A stretch of 64,000 nt of DNA from Lactifluus volemus (taxonomy: Eukaryota > Basidiomycota > Agaricomycetes > Russulales > Russulaceae), in NCBI GenBank assembly GCA_022376515.1, contig WTXI01000208.1, positions 1-64,000 of the forward strand, read 5' to 3'. Under the pieces are notes generated by a model that saw nothing but the letters and a program-made list of their open reading frames with translations, ran no database searches and was not told the origin of the DNA. Made by a program: the position numbers and the translations under genes. Each line of letters starts with the position of its first letter. The first letter of the stretch is position 1. Below are positions 47,902 to 59,690 of this stretch, piece by piece.

Positions 47902-50350
47902 TCAGGTTGCTAGAGAAGCCACCGCTCGAAGTATCCATCCTCGAGGACATGCTGAGATGTCATCATGGTGAGAAGAGGTCTGTGATGAAAAACTGTCTTT
48001 AGACCTCGACATTGAAGACCTCGGTGGCATACGTCCTATCCGTCTCAGGTGGATATTCTCCTCGCTACCATCAAGCGAATCTTCGGCTTTGCGCTTTCGC
48101 CTGCTCCTACTGCCAGAAGAATTCGCATGAGGTTCGGATAAATCTAGGCTGCCGTCATCGTTGATATCCCATTCAGGTTGTAAGTGCTTGTCGAGAACAG
48201 CTAAGAGTGCGTCCGAAGTCTGGAGTTTCTTGCGAGCAGACTTGACTTTAGGATCCTGTTCTTCCCGGGCTTGCATCATGGATTGAGGTACATCGCTCGT
48301 CACATGGAGGTAAAGATCGTGGAAAAGAGACCTCATATCTTCGATGATATCCTTGCAAGGCGTTGCAACAAAATGTTGAATACGCGCGGATGACAGTATG
48401 CGACCGTCAACACAAGTCAACTTTCCACGACCTCCCTTGGTGGCGCGACATCTGGTAGCCTGGGTATGTTGGTCAAAGACTTCTTGCATGATTTCCTTGA
48501 GCTCGGTTGTCCTGCGATTCCTGTAACGGACAACCTCGTACAGGAGTACCCAGAAGAATGACTCCAGATCATCCGAAACTTCATGTGGCCATGACCAAGG
48601 ATCCAATAAACGTGCTATGGATATGAATTGCCACGTCCCCTGAACTTCCATTCAGTCCATATCTACCTTAAGTGAGCGACAAATCCTCACCGTCCGCGAA
48701 TGTCGCCTGGGATTCGCGTCCCCGTCTTCTTTCACCTTCTTCGACAAGTCCCAGTCGATCAACATCCCAGTGCCCTTGTCCGTGATAAGGATGTTCCCTG
48801 CGCTCACGTCCCTATGCAAAATTCTTGTTTTGTTGTACGCGGCCGTATGAGCTACAAAAAAAATGTAAGCCGAAAATTCAACCATCGTCAGAGGAAAGAC
48901 GTCTTTACCGACGATGGCATCCCGAATCACCTCACACAGCTGTCTCGTCGATTTGAAGTGATTCAACGGCATCCCAACTGTCTCCAGTACAAGTCGATGA
49001 TGAATGTATGGCTCGACACGCGGGTGACCAGGACACCATGAATAAGCACCTCCTGGTCGGCTCAGATAGTCCTGTGTCCTAGTCCTCTGCACCTGAGGCC
49101 ATTGAACTTGAAGAGCGCCACGCCCAGATATCTGAGGAACGTCACACGCCCGACTCATCTTTGCGATATTCGGGACGTGAGCCCCATGAAGTTCCCCATA
49201 TACATCCCCTTCTCTCTGGACGTCAGGGTGATCAATGCGCCAGTAATCTTTCAAGTAAACAAGATTTCCGCTCTCGACGTCGTAGGCAATATATCCGAAA
49301 GTCGCCCGGCCGATAAGCGCATCTGTGGCCCATTTCACACTTGGTGTAATGTAACACCTAGGCTTCTCGTGCCGGTCGCGATCGTCCCAGACAAGCATCT
49401 TGTGAAGGTGGCTCCTCTGCACTTTTTCGAAAGTGGGGTAAGTCTTCAATTTTGGAAGAGCAAGCTCGGCCTCGTCATCGTCTACCGGAGAGACAGACGT
49501 GTCATGGCCGCGATCGACAGCCGAAAGATGGTCGAATCTCCATAAGAATTGGAAAAGTTCACCGTCAGCCAATTTGAATGGTTTTGTATAGAGGACCCGC
49601 TACGATCCCATCGAAGGAAGCGGCCAGTGTCACCGAATATGGCGATAGAGAAAGAAAAGACTCGAAACTGGGAACGATGGATAGCACTTGCGTAGGCGAT
49701 CAGCTGACCACAAGTCTTGTAAGCACCGGCGCTGAACCCCGACGTGGCAGGAAACGTCTTGTGGATTTGTTTGGAGTTGCTCGATCCTCATAAAAGGATC
49801 GTAGGGCTTGGGTTTGTTTTCGATATAGAATTCAATGCGTCCCCACTCGAGCCCCGTTGGCGGCTGCGCGCACGAGTTCGCGCCAGGTGGGTTTAAATAG
49901 ACGGAGATATCGGGTTTGTAAGGATACCCTGACGGCGTGTCGAATTTGCTCGTAGTGTTCACAAAGTGGAGGCCCGGACATGTCCCAGATTTGTGAATTG
50001 CTTGAATCTGAAAGAGTGGTCAGCATCTGCAAAATTTAATCAAAGGTTGAGGGACTCGCAAATTTAGTTTCATTCTGTGAGACAGATGGTTCAATGAATT
50101 CGAAAACTGCCTGAGGACGGAAAGCAGGTGTTTCAGGCAGAGGAAGAAAGTCGTCGAGGAAGTCTTGGACAGGCATGGGCCCAACGAATTTGTCGCAGAA
50201 ATCGAACGACATGTCTGCGTAAATTTTTAAGGCACGTTTCTTCGGTCTAGAGCTGTGAGTGTGGCTGCCACAGATGTCCCACTTCAAGGGAGTTGTGTTT
50301 GATAATGCTGCGACGACTTGAGAATCGGGTGGAGTGCTGGGATTAGGCAT
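47902..50350 (-). pseudogene. FunK1-type kinase, inverted copy with frameshifts
   Basis: Mirror of 39596-42086. ATG 50350 (MPNPSTPPDSQVVAALSN) and the TATA box are kept, and so are HRDVSAGNILI, LIDWDLSKK and GTWQFISIARLL. Two lesions are visible. A G tract has four Gs instead of three (about 49738-49742), shifting the frame after CHVG in the N-lobe. One T is missing near 47958, changing the tail after DDI and ending it early at 47902. With the first lesion a full kinase cannot be made unless the assembly is wrong. The long in-frame remainder (48652-49572) shows the disruption is recent. Confidence 0.75.
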
Positions 50351-50407
50351 ACAGTGAGAAGAGTGATGGTTGGACGTGAGTCTCGCCACATTTGACACAC
50401 CTGGTTC

Positions 50408-50414
50408 TTATATA
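50408..50414 (-). promoter_or_regulatory. TATA box of inverted FunK1 copy
   Basis: TATATAA on the minus strand, 58 nt upstream of ATG 50350, mirroring 39532-39538. Confidence 0.55.
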
Positions 50415-50831
50415 CCTGGGCTAGCCTAGGGTGTGGCCTTTTATGGGTATTGGTTGTGGGCACACACCGACATTGAATGACTAGTAGGGCAAGCTACGAC
50501 CGCAGTCGTAGAACCGAACCGAGGTCCACGCGCGATCACGTGACTATGGCTATTGGTTCAGCCACCTTGAGAGGTCATTCAACCACAACCACTATTATAC
50601 TCGCATGCCTTGTCTAATGGTGCTGACATCCACAAAGAAGTCGTACGAGCAGGAGGCTCGACCCCAGATCCTGCCGGAATTGTGCGGCTCAATTATGCGC
50701 TGACCTGTAAGCTTCTTGGCAACGTGGGTGTGATTGATCCCGTCGGGTGCAAACAGTGGCTCATCTACTGTATCACTAAAAGTCACTGAATAATGCAGTA
50801 CTGTACCCATTAAAAAAAAAATCCAGGAATT

Positions 50832-51341
50832 TTAACCCTGCTGCTGGTTTGGAGAAGGTTTAGCTAGGATTGAATATATCGTCCTACCCGTCGTAGAGTG
50901 CATAACCAAATCTATGCCTTCTCTCACGGTCTCAATTGTCTTTTGCGTTCTAAATTTACTTGTGCGTGGGTGCGCTTCTCCGAGTCGAACCTGCAGGTAT
51001 AAAGGTGGAGCGTGGACCTGCCGCGTCCAAACAACGCACCACACCGTGACCTCGACTTGAGCTACATAAATGCGTTCTACATAGTTAAGCACGGTCTTTG
51101 CTTTGTATTTCTTCATGTTCTCGATCCCCCGCGTCAATGTGGAAACCTCTCGTACTTGCCACGCAGCTCCTTCGTCCTCGCCCAGGCCCTGCGATAGATC
51201 GTTGACGAATTGGTTTTTTTTTAATACCCTATACCAGAACCTTAATTGAGCTTCATCACGCAAACCCCGACAAGTCTGCAGTAATTTGCTTTAGACAATA
51301 GCAGTTGCACGGGGAAGAATGGGTATAGTGTAGCGGTCCAT
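50832..51341 (-). pseudogene. Inverted copy of the small relict gene
   Basis: Begins MDRYTIPILPRATAIV followed by an in-frame stop, then continues in the open register LRDEAQLRFWYRVLKKNQFV and VREVSTLTRGIENMKK. It matches 38592-38900. Function unknown. Confidence 0.4.
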
Positions 51342-51439
51342 TTTTAATCTAGTGTCGGCAATTGGACCTAAAAAAAACAAAAACACGAAACGTTTTACGC
51401 AAAAAAGATAAGCTGAGGCAAATATTGATATCGATGCAC

Positions 51440-52275
51440 ATCCCAAAATCAGGTATTTCTTTCCCGAGAGGGCGATGACGGTATCGACAATTTCAGAGTC
51501 GAACTCGATCGGAGAAGAAGTGATTTACAAACGTCTCATGTCGAGCCCACCCGTCGAGCATGGGCATGCCCCATAGGAGTGTCCACAGCATGGCCCATGA
51601 CCAACCAAGGAAACCTCGTACGCGCAACCCGGTCGTTTTCTCCTCCATGATGACGCCGACCCCCATGTAGAGGAAGAACCCCCAGCGATGCTGAATTCCA
51701 TACCCTTCCCAAGCCCCCACAGCCCGACATGATAGAGCACGGCGGACACACAGAAGGCGCTCCATGATCGCACCTGGAAGTCCCAGGAGTGCCCCACCTG
51801 GACGTGCCCCAAAGACGGTGAAGAAGTGTCGGAGGGCCTGGTGCCAACGGTAGCTCCAAAACTCTCTGATCGAAGTGGAGATCGCATGAAGGGTGGCCAA
51901 TGCGAGGCTAGCTAGCAAAAGACGACAATTCGTCCGATCAAGGTGGCGACGTTAAATGCCAGTGGTACGTCGACGGACGCGTACACGGACAGCCAGCCCC
52001 AGACGGCGGCAAATGCCAGTGCTGCCAAGGCTGTTCTTACGAACGGGACCAAGATTCGGGGTTTGAACAGACTGCCACCTCCAGGGAGGGACAGACGATA
52101 TGGATGATACATTGTGAGGCGTCGATCAAGGCGCACTTTAGGAGCAGTTCGACCAAAATTGACGTGACATGGTGCCCTGGCGGGGGAATGAAGTACCGAT
52201 AGGGCGTGGATTGCAAAGGAGATCGTTGGCGTCGATGAGGTGAATGTCCGTTCCATCGATATGAGCGCCAAGAAA
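51440..52275 (-). pseudogene. Wax synthase-like pseudogene B (no exon 1)
   Basis: Mirrors exon 2 of the gene at 37185. Recognisable pieces are SIREFWSYRWHQALRHFFTV, FGARPGGALLGLPGAIM and TTGLRVRGFLGW, but they lie in different frames with several small indels. Exon 1 is absent: homology stops at the exon 2 start, just inside the preceding intron. Confidence 0.8.
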
Positions 52276-52651
52276 AACAAGTCCTAAACTTCCTTTCGTC
52301 GTTTCTTGAGTGTCGTAGTCAGCGAATGCGTTGATATGACATAAAGTACTCCCAGTGTCGCTGTGCCACTGTAACTTGAACCTGGGTATCTAACAAGAGG
52401 TTGTTCCTTGCGTTTCAGTTCTGCATCCCTGGAATGTTGAAGATATTCCCTCAACGGAGAAAGAATGTTCGTCGCGGGCTATTCATGGTTCCGGTGATAT
52501 AGTACTGTACTGATATACAGTGAAACTGACCTTATCCACCAACGGATTTGGTGACAGTAGTTGAGTAAAACGTGACATAGGTGTGACCAACCCGTTACTA
52601 TCCAGAAGCTCCGACGGCGAGTCCGCGTTCCTCCGCCTCCGATCACAATTG

Positions 52652-54215
52652 ATGGCCTTTCAAAAGCCTGTACTATGGAATGGCCGCTCCTTTCGGGGAT
52701 GCATACGAAAAAAATGGAATGTACTACGGAAAGGCGTGTCGAACGCTGCTGGAAGGAATCGTACGTCTTCTGCTTACGCCTGATACATTGAATGATGCTT
52801 AGCTCCGTGATGTAGCTGACGTGGAGATTTCCCTACCACGTATGACAATCAAAGCGCTCCCGGATGAGATCCTCCTCGAGATATTCAACTTCTGCAGAGT
52901 GGCTTCCATGAAGGCGCCACATTTGTGGTCGGGGGGATGGGCAAATACATGGCATAAACTGGTGCACGTATGCCAACGATGGCGATACGTCGTGTTGTCA
53001 TCCCCACTCGGTCTTTACCTACGCCTTTACTGCACAGATCGTACTTCTGTGAGGAATATGTTGGATGTCTGGCCGCCCTTTCCTATCGAGATTAGATCTC
53101 TCCATTTGGGGGATAACATCATGGCCGCACTCGAGCACCGCGACCGTGTTTGCAATCTTGGTCTCTATCCATCATCATACCCAATTTTTGAGAGATTGGT
53201 CACAGTAATGGGGAATCCATTCCCTGCCCTTAAACGACTTCGACTTGTCGGTAAAGGCGTTGCGCCGGTGCTTCCCGTTACGTTCTTAGGTGGATCCGCC
53301 CCAAATCTACTATCACTCACTTTGGATAGCGTTGCATTTCCGACCTTGCCCCAACTTCTTTTGTCCTGCAAAGACATTTCCGAGCTCTGCCTTCATAATA
53401 TACCCTATTTGGGTGATATTTCACCCGAATCGATGGCCAAAAGCCTCTCCTCCCTGACCAGGCTGACGAGACTTATCATCGAGTTCGAAAAACAAGAAAC
53501 CGGGACAATCCGAGATCGACCTAGGTCTCTTCCGCTCACCCACGCTCACCTCCCTGCTCTCACGACCTTCCACTTTCGTGGTCTCAACGAGTATTTGGAG
53601 GACCTCCTGGCTCGAATCAATACCCCTCAAATCAAAATACTCTTTATCAAGTTCCTTCTGCAGCCCGTCTTTGATATCCGACAAGTTATATCTCATTCAC
53701 GGTCGCTCGGACCATTCGACCGTGCCAAGGTGGAATTTGACTGTTCTACCGTCCTCATCCAGCTTGCTCAGTCAGAGGGGGCAGCTCCTTCCATAATGGA
53801 GCTGGAGATTGGACAGCGCACGTCAGGTCAACAACTCCAAGTCGAGTCTCTAGTCCAAATATGCACCCAGTCTTCCTCTCTACTTTCCAGCGTTAAAGAG
53901 CTCAACATCATAGATAACGCATCCTGGACGGTGTTTATCAATAGGGCGCACCTGATGAACAATCCTCAGTCGCTGGGAATTTTCAACTCATTCACTGCTG
54001 CTCGGACCCTGCGTTTGTCCGGCAAGATACAGTGGTTCATTGTATATTTGCTGGGAGGACTCACTAGAGAAAGTGCCATCGAGGCGTTACCCAAACTTCA
54101 AAACCTCTACCTTCGTAAAATGAATTGGCGAATCCAACTCGAGGAGCCCATGGAAAAGTTCATCGCTGCACGTCAGCATTCGGATCACCCTGTCACATGG
54201 GACTTTGATCGCTAG
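52652..54215 (+). CDS. F-box/LRR-like protein, second type, copy 1
   Basis: Probable SCF substrate adaptor. ATG 52652 opens a 109-nt exon (MAFQKPVLWNGRSFRGCIRK). The 55-nt intron 52761-52815 (GTACGT...TGTAG) joins it in frame to PDVEISLPRMTIKALPDEIL, the canonical LPDEILLEIF start of an F-box, followed by HVCQRWRYVVLSSPLGL. LRR-like repeats follow (FPALKRLRLVGKG, APNLLSLTLDSVAFPTLPQL, LTRLTRLIIEFEKQ) to residue about 485, ending HSDHPVTWDFDR. It is distinct from the A1/A2 type in sequence but shares the general layout, and is head-to-head with wax-synthase pseudogene B. Confidence 0.78.
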
Positions 54216-54879
54216 CGCAAGCTAATCGGTGCTGTCAGGTATGCTCCTATCTGCTGCCTTTTTCCGAGTCTAGCCCATGACAATTCTGTCCTAGCGTTGA
54301 CGCGAACACAATCACAGTAATTTAATACGAATCCTTTGTGCGTCATGACATGCAGGGGCTTTGCTTGCGACGTGCCAGTGGATTCCGCCCACTGCTAGAG
54401 GTAATGGCACATTTGTATTGTTGTGTCAGTATGGACTAACCTACTCTTATAACACCGTATCGTTGTTAAAGGACATGTACAACCCAGAAGATGAAGCGGG
54501 GTATTCATGAAAACGGGGTGTGAGTACTAGTATGACTGGGGTAATGAGTCTAATGACAGTATTTATATGATTATACAAGTCGGAGTCGCTGGGCGTGCAA
54601 AGACGTAGCGGGGTATCTTTAGCTAGTCGCAGGGAGGCACGACAACGAAAAAATGAAGAGTGGGACGATGAATAACTTGGGCACAAAACGCACAAACACA
54701 AGCTATCTTATAGTCTCATCACATGGGATCACAGTATATGTACGGAGAAATGACATCGCGCCCATAAATTATATATAGTCAGGGAATCCGATGAAACGTG
54801 TTTGCTTATAGAAAGGCGTCTCACATGGTCATGTCGATTAGGATAAGCTAGTCGGGGGTTCCTCAGTGTTGCCACGTTC
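54216..54879. other. 3' flank of array unit 1
   Basis: No gene. Colinear with 57704-58230 and 61185-61680. The short piece of F-box 3' end present at 58231-58392 is missing here, giving a direct join to the wax-synthase copy. Confidence 0.6.
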
Positions 54880-55775
54880 CTGAGAGGGCGATGACGGTAT
54901 CGACATTTTCAGAGTCGAACTCGATCGGAGACGAAGTGATTTTACAAACGTCTCATGTCGAGCCCACCCGTCGAGCATGAGCATGCCCCATATGAGTGTC
55001 TACAGCATGGCCTATGAGGCTATGACTAACCAAGGAAAGCTCGCACGCGCAACCCGGTCGTTTTCTTAAATACGTCCTCCATGACGACGCCGAGATCCAT
55101 GTAGAGGAAGAAACCCCCCGGCGGTGCTGAACTCCATACCCTTCCCCTGAGCCCCCACAGCCCGACATGATAGAGCACGGTAGACACACCGGGTGCGCCC
55201 CATGAACGCACCGGACAGTCTCAGGAGTGCCCCACCTGGATGTGCCCCAAAGACGGTTAAGACGTGTCGGAGGGCCTGGTGTCAACGGTAGCTCAAAAAC
55301 ACTCTAATCGAAGTGGACATCCACGGTCGGTGCATGAAGGGGGTGGCCAATGCGAGGCTGGCTGGCGAAAGACAACGATTCGTCCGATCAAGGTGACGAC
55401 GTGATATGAGCACGTCGACGGATGCGTACACGGACAGCCAGCGCCAGGACGGCGGCAAATGCTTCCAAGGCAGGTTCTTACGAACGGGACCAAGATTCGG
55501 GGTTTTGAACAGACTGCCACCTCCGGGGTTGGTTGACAGAGGGACAGACGATATGGATGATATATTCATGAGGCGTCTCTCGAGGTGCACTTTTAGGAGC
55601 AGTTTGACGAAAATCGAGGCGATAGAGGGCGACGTGATGGTGCTATGGCGGGGGAATGGAGTACCGATACGGCGTGGATTGCAAAGGAGATAGCAGGCGT
55701 CGATGAGGTGAATATCCGTTCGATTGATATCAGCGCCACGGAGAATATTGCGGCCTACATCACCAATTTCTGAAA
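54880..55775 (-). pseudogene. Wax synthase-like pseudogene C (no exon 1)
   Basis: Pieces GFFLYMDLGVVMEDVFKKTT, TGLRVRAFLG and VYASVDV lie in different frames. Exon 1 is missing and the break lies in the intron just upstream of exon 2, as in B and D. It cannot encode the full protein. Confidence 0.8.
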
Positions 55776-56134
55776 GACAAGTCGTTTTCTCCCTTTCGGA
55801 GTCTCGTGGTCAGCTACTACGTTGATATGTTCATAAAGTACTCCAAATGTCGCTGTGTAACCTGGTATCTAACAAGAAGTTGTTTCTTGCGTTTCAGTAC
55901 TGCATCCATGGAATGTTGAAGAGAATACTTTATTGTAATTTCCCTCAACGGAGAAAGAATTTTCGTCGCGAGCTATTCATGGTTCCAGTGATATAGTACG
56001 GTACTGATACTGACCTCTATCATGATCCACCACCGGATTTGGTGGTAAAACGTGACATGGGTGTGACCAACCTGTCACTATCCAGAAGCTCCGACGGTGA
56101 GTTCTGGCGTTTCCTCCGCCTCCGATCACAATAG

Positions 56135-57703
56135 ATGGCCTTTCAAAAGCCTGTACTATGGAATGGTCGCTCCTTTCGGGGATGCATACGAAAAAAATGG
56201 AATGTACTACGGAAAGGTGTGTCGAACGCTGCTGGAAGGAATCGTACGTCTTCTACTTACGCTTCATACAATGAATGATCACTTAACGTCCGTGATGTAG
56301 CTGACGCGGAGATTTCCCCACCACGTGTGACGATCAAATCGCTCCCGGATGAGATCCTCCTCGAGATATTCAACTTCTGCAGAGTGGCTTCCATGAAGGC
56401 CCCACATTTGTGGTCGGGGCGGTGGGCAAATACATGGCATCAACTGGTGCACGTATGCCAAAGATGGAGATACGTCGTGTTTTCATCCCCACTCGGTCTT
56501 TACCTTCGCCTTTACTGCACAGATCGTACTTCTGTGAGGAATATGTTGAACGTCTGGCCGCCCTTTCCTATCGATATTATATCTCACCATTTGGAGGATA
56601 ACATCATGGCCGCACTCGAGCACCGCGACCGCGTATGCAATCTCGGTCTCTATCCATCATCATACTCAAATTTTGAGAGATTGGTCACAGTGATGCGGGA
56701 TCCATTGCCTGCCCTTTTACAACTTCGACTTGTCGGTAGAGGCGCGTTTGACCGTGTGCCGGTGCTTCCCGTTACGTTCTTAGGTGGATCCGCCCCAAAT
56801 CTCCTATCACTCACTTTGGATAACGTTGCATTTCCGACCTTGCCTCAACTTCTTCTGTCCTGCAAAGACCTTTCCGAGCTCTGCCTTCATAATATACCCT
56901 ATCTTGGTTATATTTCACCCGAGGCGTTGGCTATAGGCCTCTCCTCCCTGACCAGGCTGACGAGCCTAATGATCGAGTTCAAAAAAGAAGAAACCGGGAC
57001 AATCCGAGATCTACCTAAGTCTCTTCCGCTCACCCACGCTCACCTTCCTGCTCTCACGACCTTCCACTTTCGTGGTCTCAACGAGTACTTGGAGGACCTC
57101 GTGGCTCGAATCGATACTCCCCAAATCAAAATACTCTTTATCAAGTTCTTCTTGCAGCCCGTCTTTGATATCCGACAATTCATCTCTCATTCACAATCGC
57201 TCGGCCCATTCGATCGTGCCAAGGTGGAATTTGACCATTCTACCGTCCTCATCCAACTTGCTCAGTCAGAGGGGGCAGCACCTTCCATAATGGAGCTGGA
57301 GATTGGACAGCACGCGCCAGGTCAACGACTCCGACTCTCGTCTCTAGTCCAAATATGCACCCAGTCTTCCTCTCTACTTTCCAGCGTTACAGAGCTCAAC
57401 ATCATAGATAGCCCGTCCTTTTCGGCGTTTATAGATAGGATGAACAACCCTCAGTGGTTGGTACTTTTCGACTCATTCACTGCTGCTCGGACCCTGCGTT
57501 TGTCCGGCGAGATTCAGTGGTCCATCATATATTTGCTGGGAGGACTCACTAGAGAAAGTGCCACCAAGGTGTTACCCAAACTTCAAAACCTCTACCTTCG
57601 TAAAATGGATTGGAGAGACCAACTCGAGGAGCCCTTCTTGGAGAAGTTCATCGCTGCACGTCAGCATTCTGATCACCCTGTCACATGGGGCTTTGATGGC
57701 TAG
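56135..57703 (+). CDS. F-box/LRR-like protein, second type, copy 2
   Basis: Same two-exon structure as copy 1. ATG 56135 gives MAFQKPVLWNGRSFRGCIRK, the intron is 56244-56300, then PDAEISPPRVTIKSLPDEIL and HVCQRWRYVVFSSPLGL. The ATG at the start of the second exon in copy 1 is GTG here (PRVTIK), which supports exon 1 as the true start. LRR-like body (LPALLQLRLVGRGAFDRVPV, LTSLMIEFKKEETG); ends HPVTWGFDG. Frame intact; a few codon-sized indels relative to copies 1 and 3. Confidence 0.78.
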
Positions 57704-58230
57704 CGCAAGTTAATCGTTGCTGTCAGGTATGCTTCTATCTGCTGCCTTTTTCCGAGTCTAGCCCATGACAATCCCTCCTAGCGTTGACACGAACACGATC
57801 ACAGTAATCTAATACGAAATCGTTGTGCATCATGACATACAGAGGCCATGTTTGCGACGCGCCAGTGGATTCCGCCCACTGCTGGAGGTAATGGCACATT
57901 CGTATTGTTGTGTCAGCGTGGACGAGGATGGCCTTAACCTACTAGTATGATTGGGGTAACGAGTCTAATGACAATATTTATATGATTATGCAAGTCGGAA
58001 TCGCTGGGCGTACGAAGACATAGCGGAGTATCCTTCGCTAGTCGCAGAGAGGCATGACGATGAAAAAATTGAAGAGAGGGACGATGAATAACAACACACA
58101 GGCACAAGCTATCTAAGTCTCATGTCACGGGATCACAGTATATGTTCAGTAAACGTAAATGGCATAGTAATCGTACAGAAAGGCGTCTCACACGGCCATG
58201 TTGATTAGGATAAGCTTATCGGGCCCCTCA
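57704..58230. other. 3' flank of array unit 2
   Basis: No gene; colinear with the 3' flanks of units 1 and 3. Confidence 0.6.
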
Positions 58231-58392
58231 GGGTTGCGATATCGAGGTTCTAGCGGTCTCCATGAACACGGAAGTTGGTCAGTGTGCATTGCTAGTGACA
58301 TAAACGAGCAGAACGTACTTTGCTCCAAAGATCGAGTCCGTTCCCGCAGCGCTGCACAAACACTCAGATTTATAGACCAGGTTCACAGTATT
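58231..58392 (-). pseudogene. Stranded 3' end of the F-box gene at 61805
   Basis: This matches 61691-61848: the last few codons of the F-box gene at 61805 (TTTATAGACCARGTTCAC) and its 3' flank. It then joins directly to a wax-synthase copy. The stop codon position is altered. It shows that the unit ancestral to the array bordered this F-box gene. Confidence 0.65.
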
Positions 58393-58399
58393 TGTCACG

Positions 58400-59310
58400 T
58401 CCCCGAGAGGGCGATGACGGTATCGACACTTTTCAGAGTCGAAGTCGATCGGAGAAGAAGTGATTTTACAAACGTCTCATGTCGAGCCCACCCGACATCG
58501 AGCATGAGCGTGCCCCATATGAGAGTCCACAGCATGGTCCATGGCCAACCATGGAAACCTCGCACGCACAACCCGGTCGTTTTCTTAAATACCTCCTCCA
58601 TGACGACGCCGAGATCCATGTAGAGGAAGAAACCCCCCGGCGGTGCTGAATTCCATACCCTTCCCCCGAGCCCCCACAGCCCGACATGATAGAGCACGGC
58701 GGACACACCGAATGCGCCCCATGAACGCACCGGACAGTCCCAGGAGTGCCCCACCTGGATGTGCCTCAAAGACGGTTAAGACGTGTCGGAGGGCCTGGTG
58801 TCAACGGTAGCTCAAAAACACTCTAATCAAAGTGGACATCCACAGTCGACGCATGAAGGGGGTGGCCAATGCGAGGCTGGCTGGCGAAAGACGACGATTC
58901 GTCCGATCAAGGTGACGACGTGATATGAGCACGTCGACGAACGCGTACACGGACAGCCAGCGCCAAGACGGCGGCAAATGCTTCCAAGGCAGGTTCTTAC
59001 GAACGGGACCAAGATTCGGGATTTTGAACAGACTGCCACCTCCAGGGTTTGTTGAGAGAGGGACAGACGATATGGATGATACGTTGTGAGGCGTCGATCA
59101 AGGTGCACTTTAAGAGCAGTTTGACCAAAATCGAGGTGATAGAAGGCGACATGGTGCCCTGGCAGGGGAATGAAGTACCGATACGGCGTGGATTGCAAAG
59201 GAGATCGCAGGCGTCGATGAGGACATTTGAGAAGGACAACCACCGCTCAATAGGAAGACTGTCTCCTGGTGAATATTGATATCAGCGCCACGGCGAATAT
59301 TGCGGCCTAC
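58400..59310 (-). pseudogene. Wax synthase-like pseudogene D (no exon 1)
   Basis: Retains GGFFLYMDLGVVMEEVFKKT, TGLCVRGFHGWPWTMLW and, in another frame, HVAFYHLDFGQTALK. The intron 3' end before exon 2 is still present (TTTTCTGAAACTGGTGACGTAG), but exon 1 is gone. Multiple frameshifts. Confidence 0.8.
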
Positions 59311-59690
59311 GTCACCAGTTTCAGAAAAACAAGTCGTTTTCTCCTAAACTCTTGTCGTCGTTTCTCGAGTCTCGTAGTCAGCGACTACGTTGATATGCTC
59401 ATAAAGTACTCCGAGTGTCGTTGTGTAACCTGGGTATCTAAGAAGAAGTTGTTCCTTGCATTTCGGAATGTTGAAGAGAAGACTTTATTATATTTTCCTT
59501 TAACGGAGAAGGAATGTTCGGCGCGGGCTATTCATGGTTCCAGTGATATACAACGTGACGGTGATCTTTATCCGGATTTGGTGATGTTTCGCGTCTTGGG
59601 TAAAACGTGACATGAGTGTGACCAACCTGTGTTGAACAGACTCACCACTATCCAGAAACTCCGAGTCTGGCGTTCCTCCGATCACAATAG

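Larger units (their letters stand above)
46956..52290 (-). repeat. Right arm of large inverted repeat
   Basis: The reverse-complement partner of 37480-43313, with the Ser-rich gene fragment, disrupted FunK1, small relict gene and exon-1-less wax synthase in mirrored order. The outer edge is blurred because the wax-synthase end also belongs to the tandem array that follows. Confidence 0.82.
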
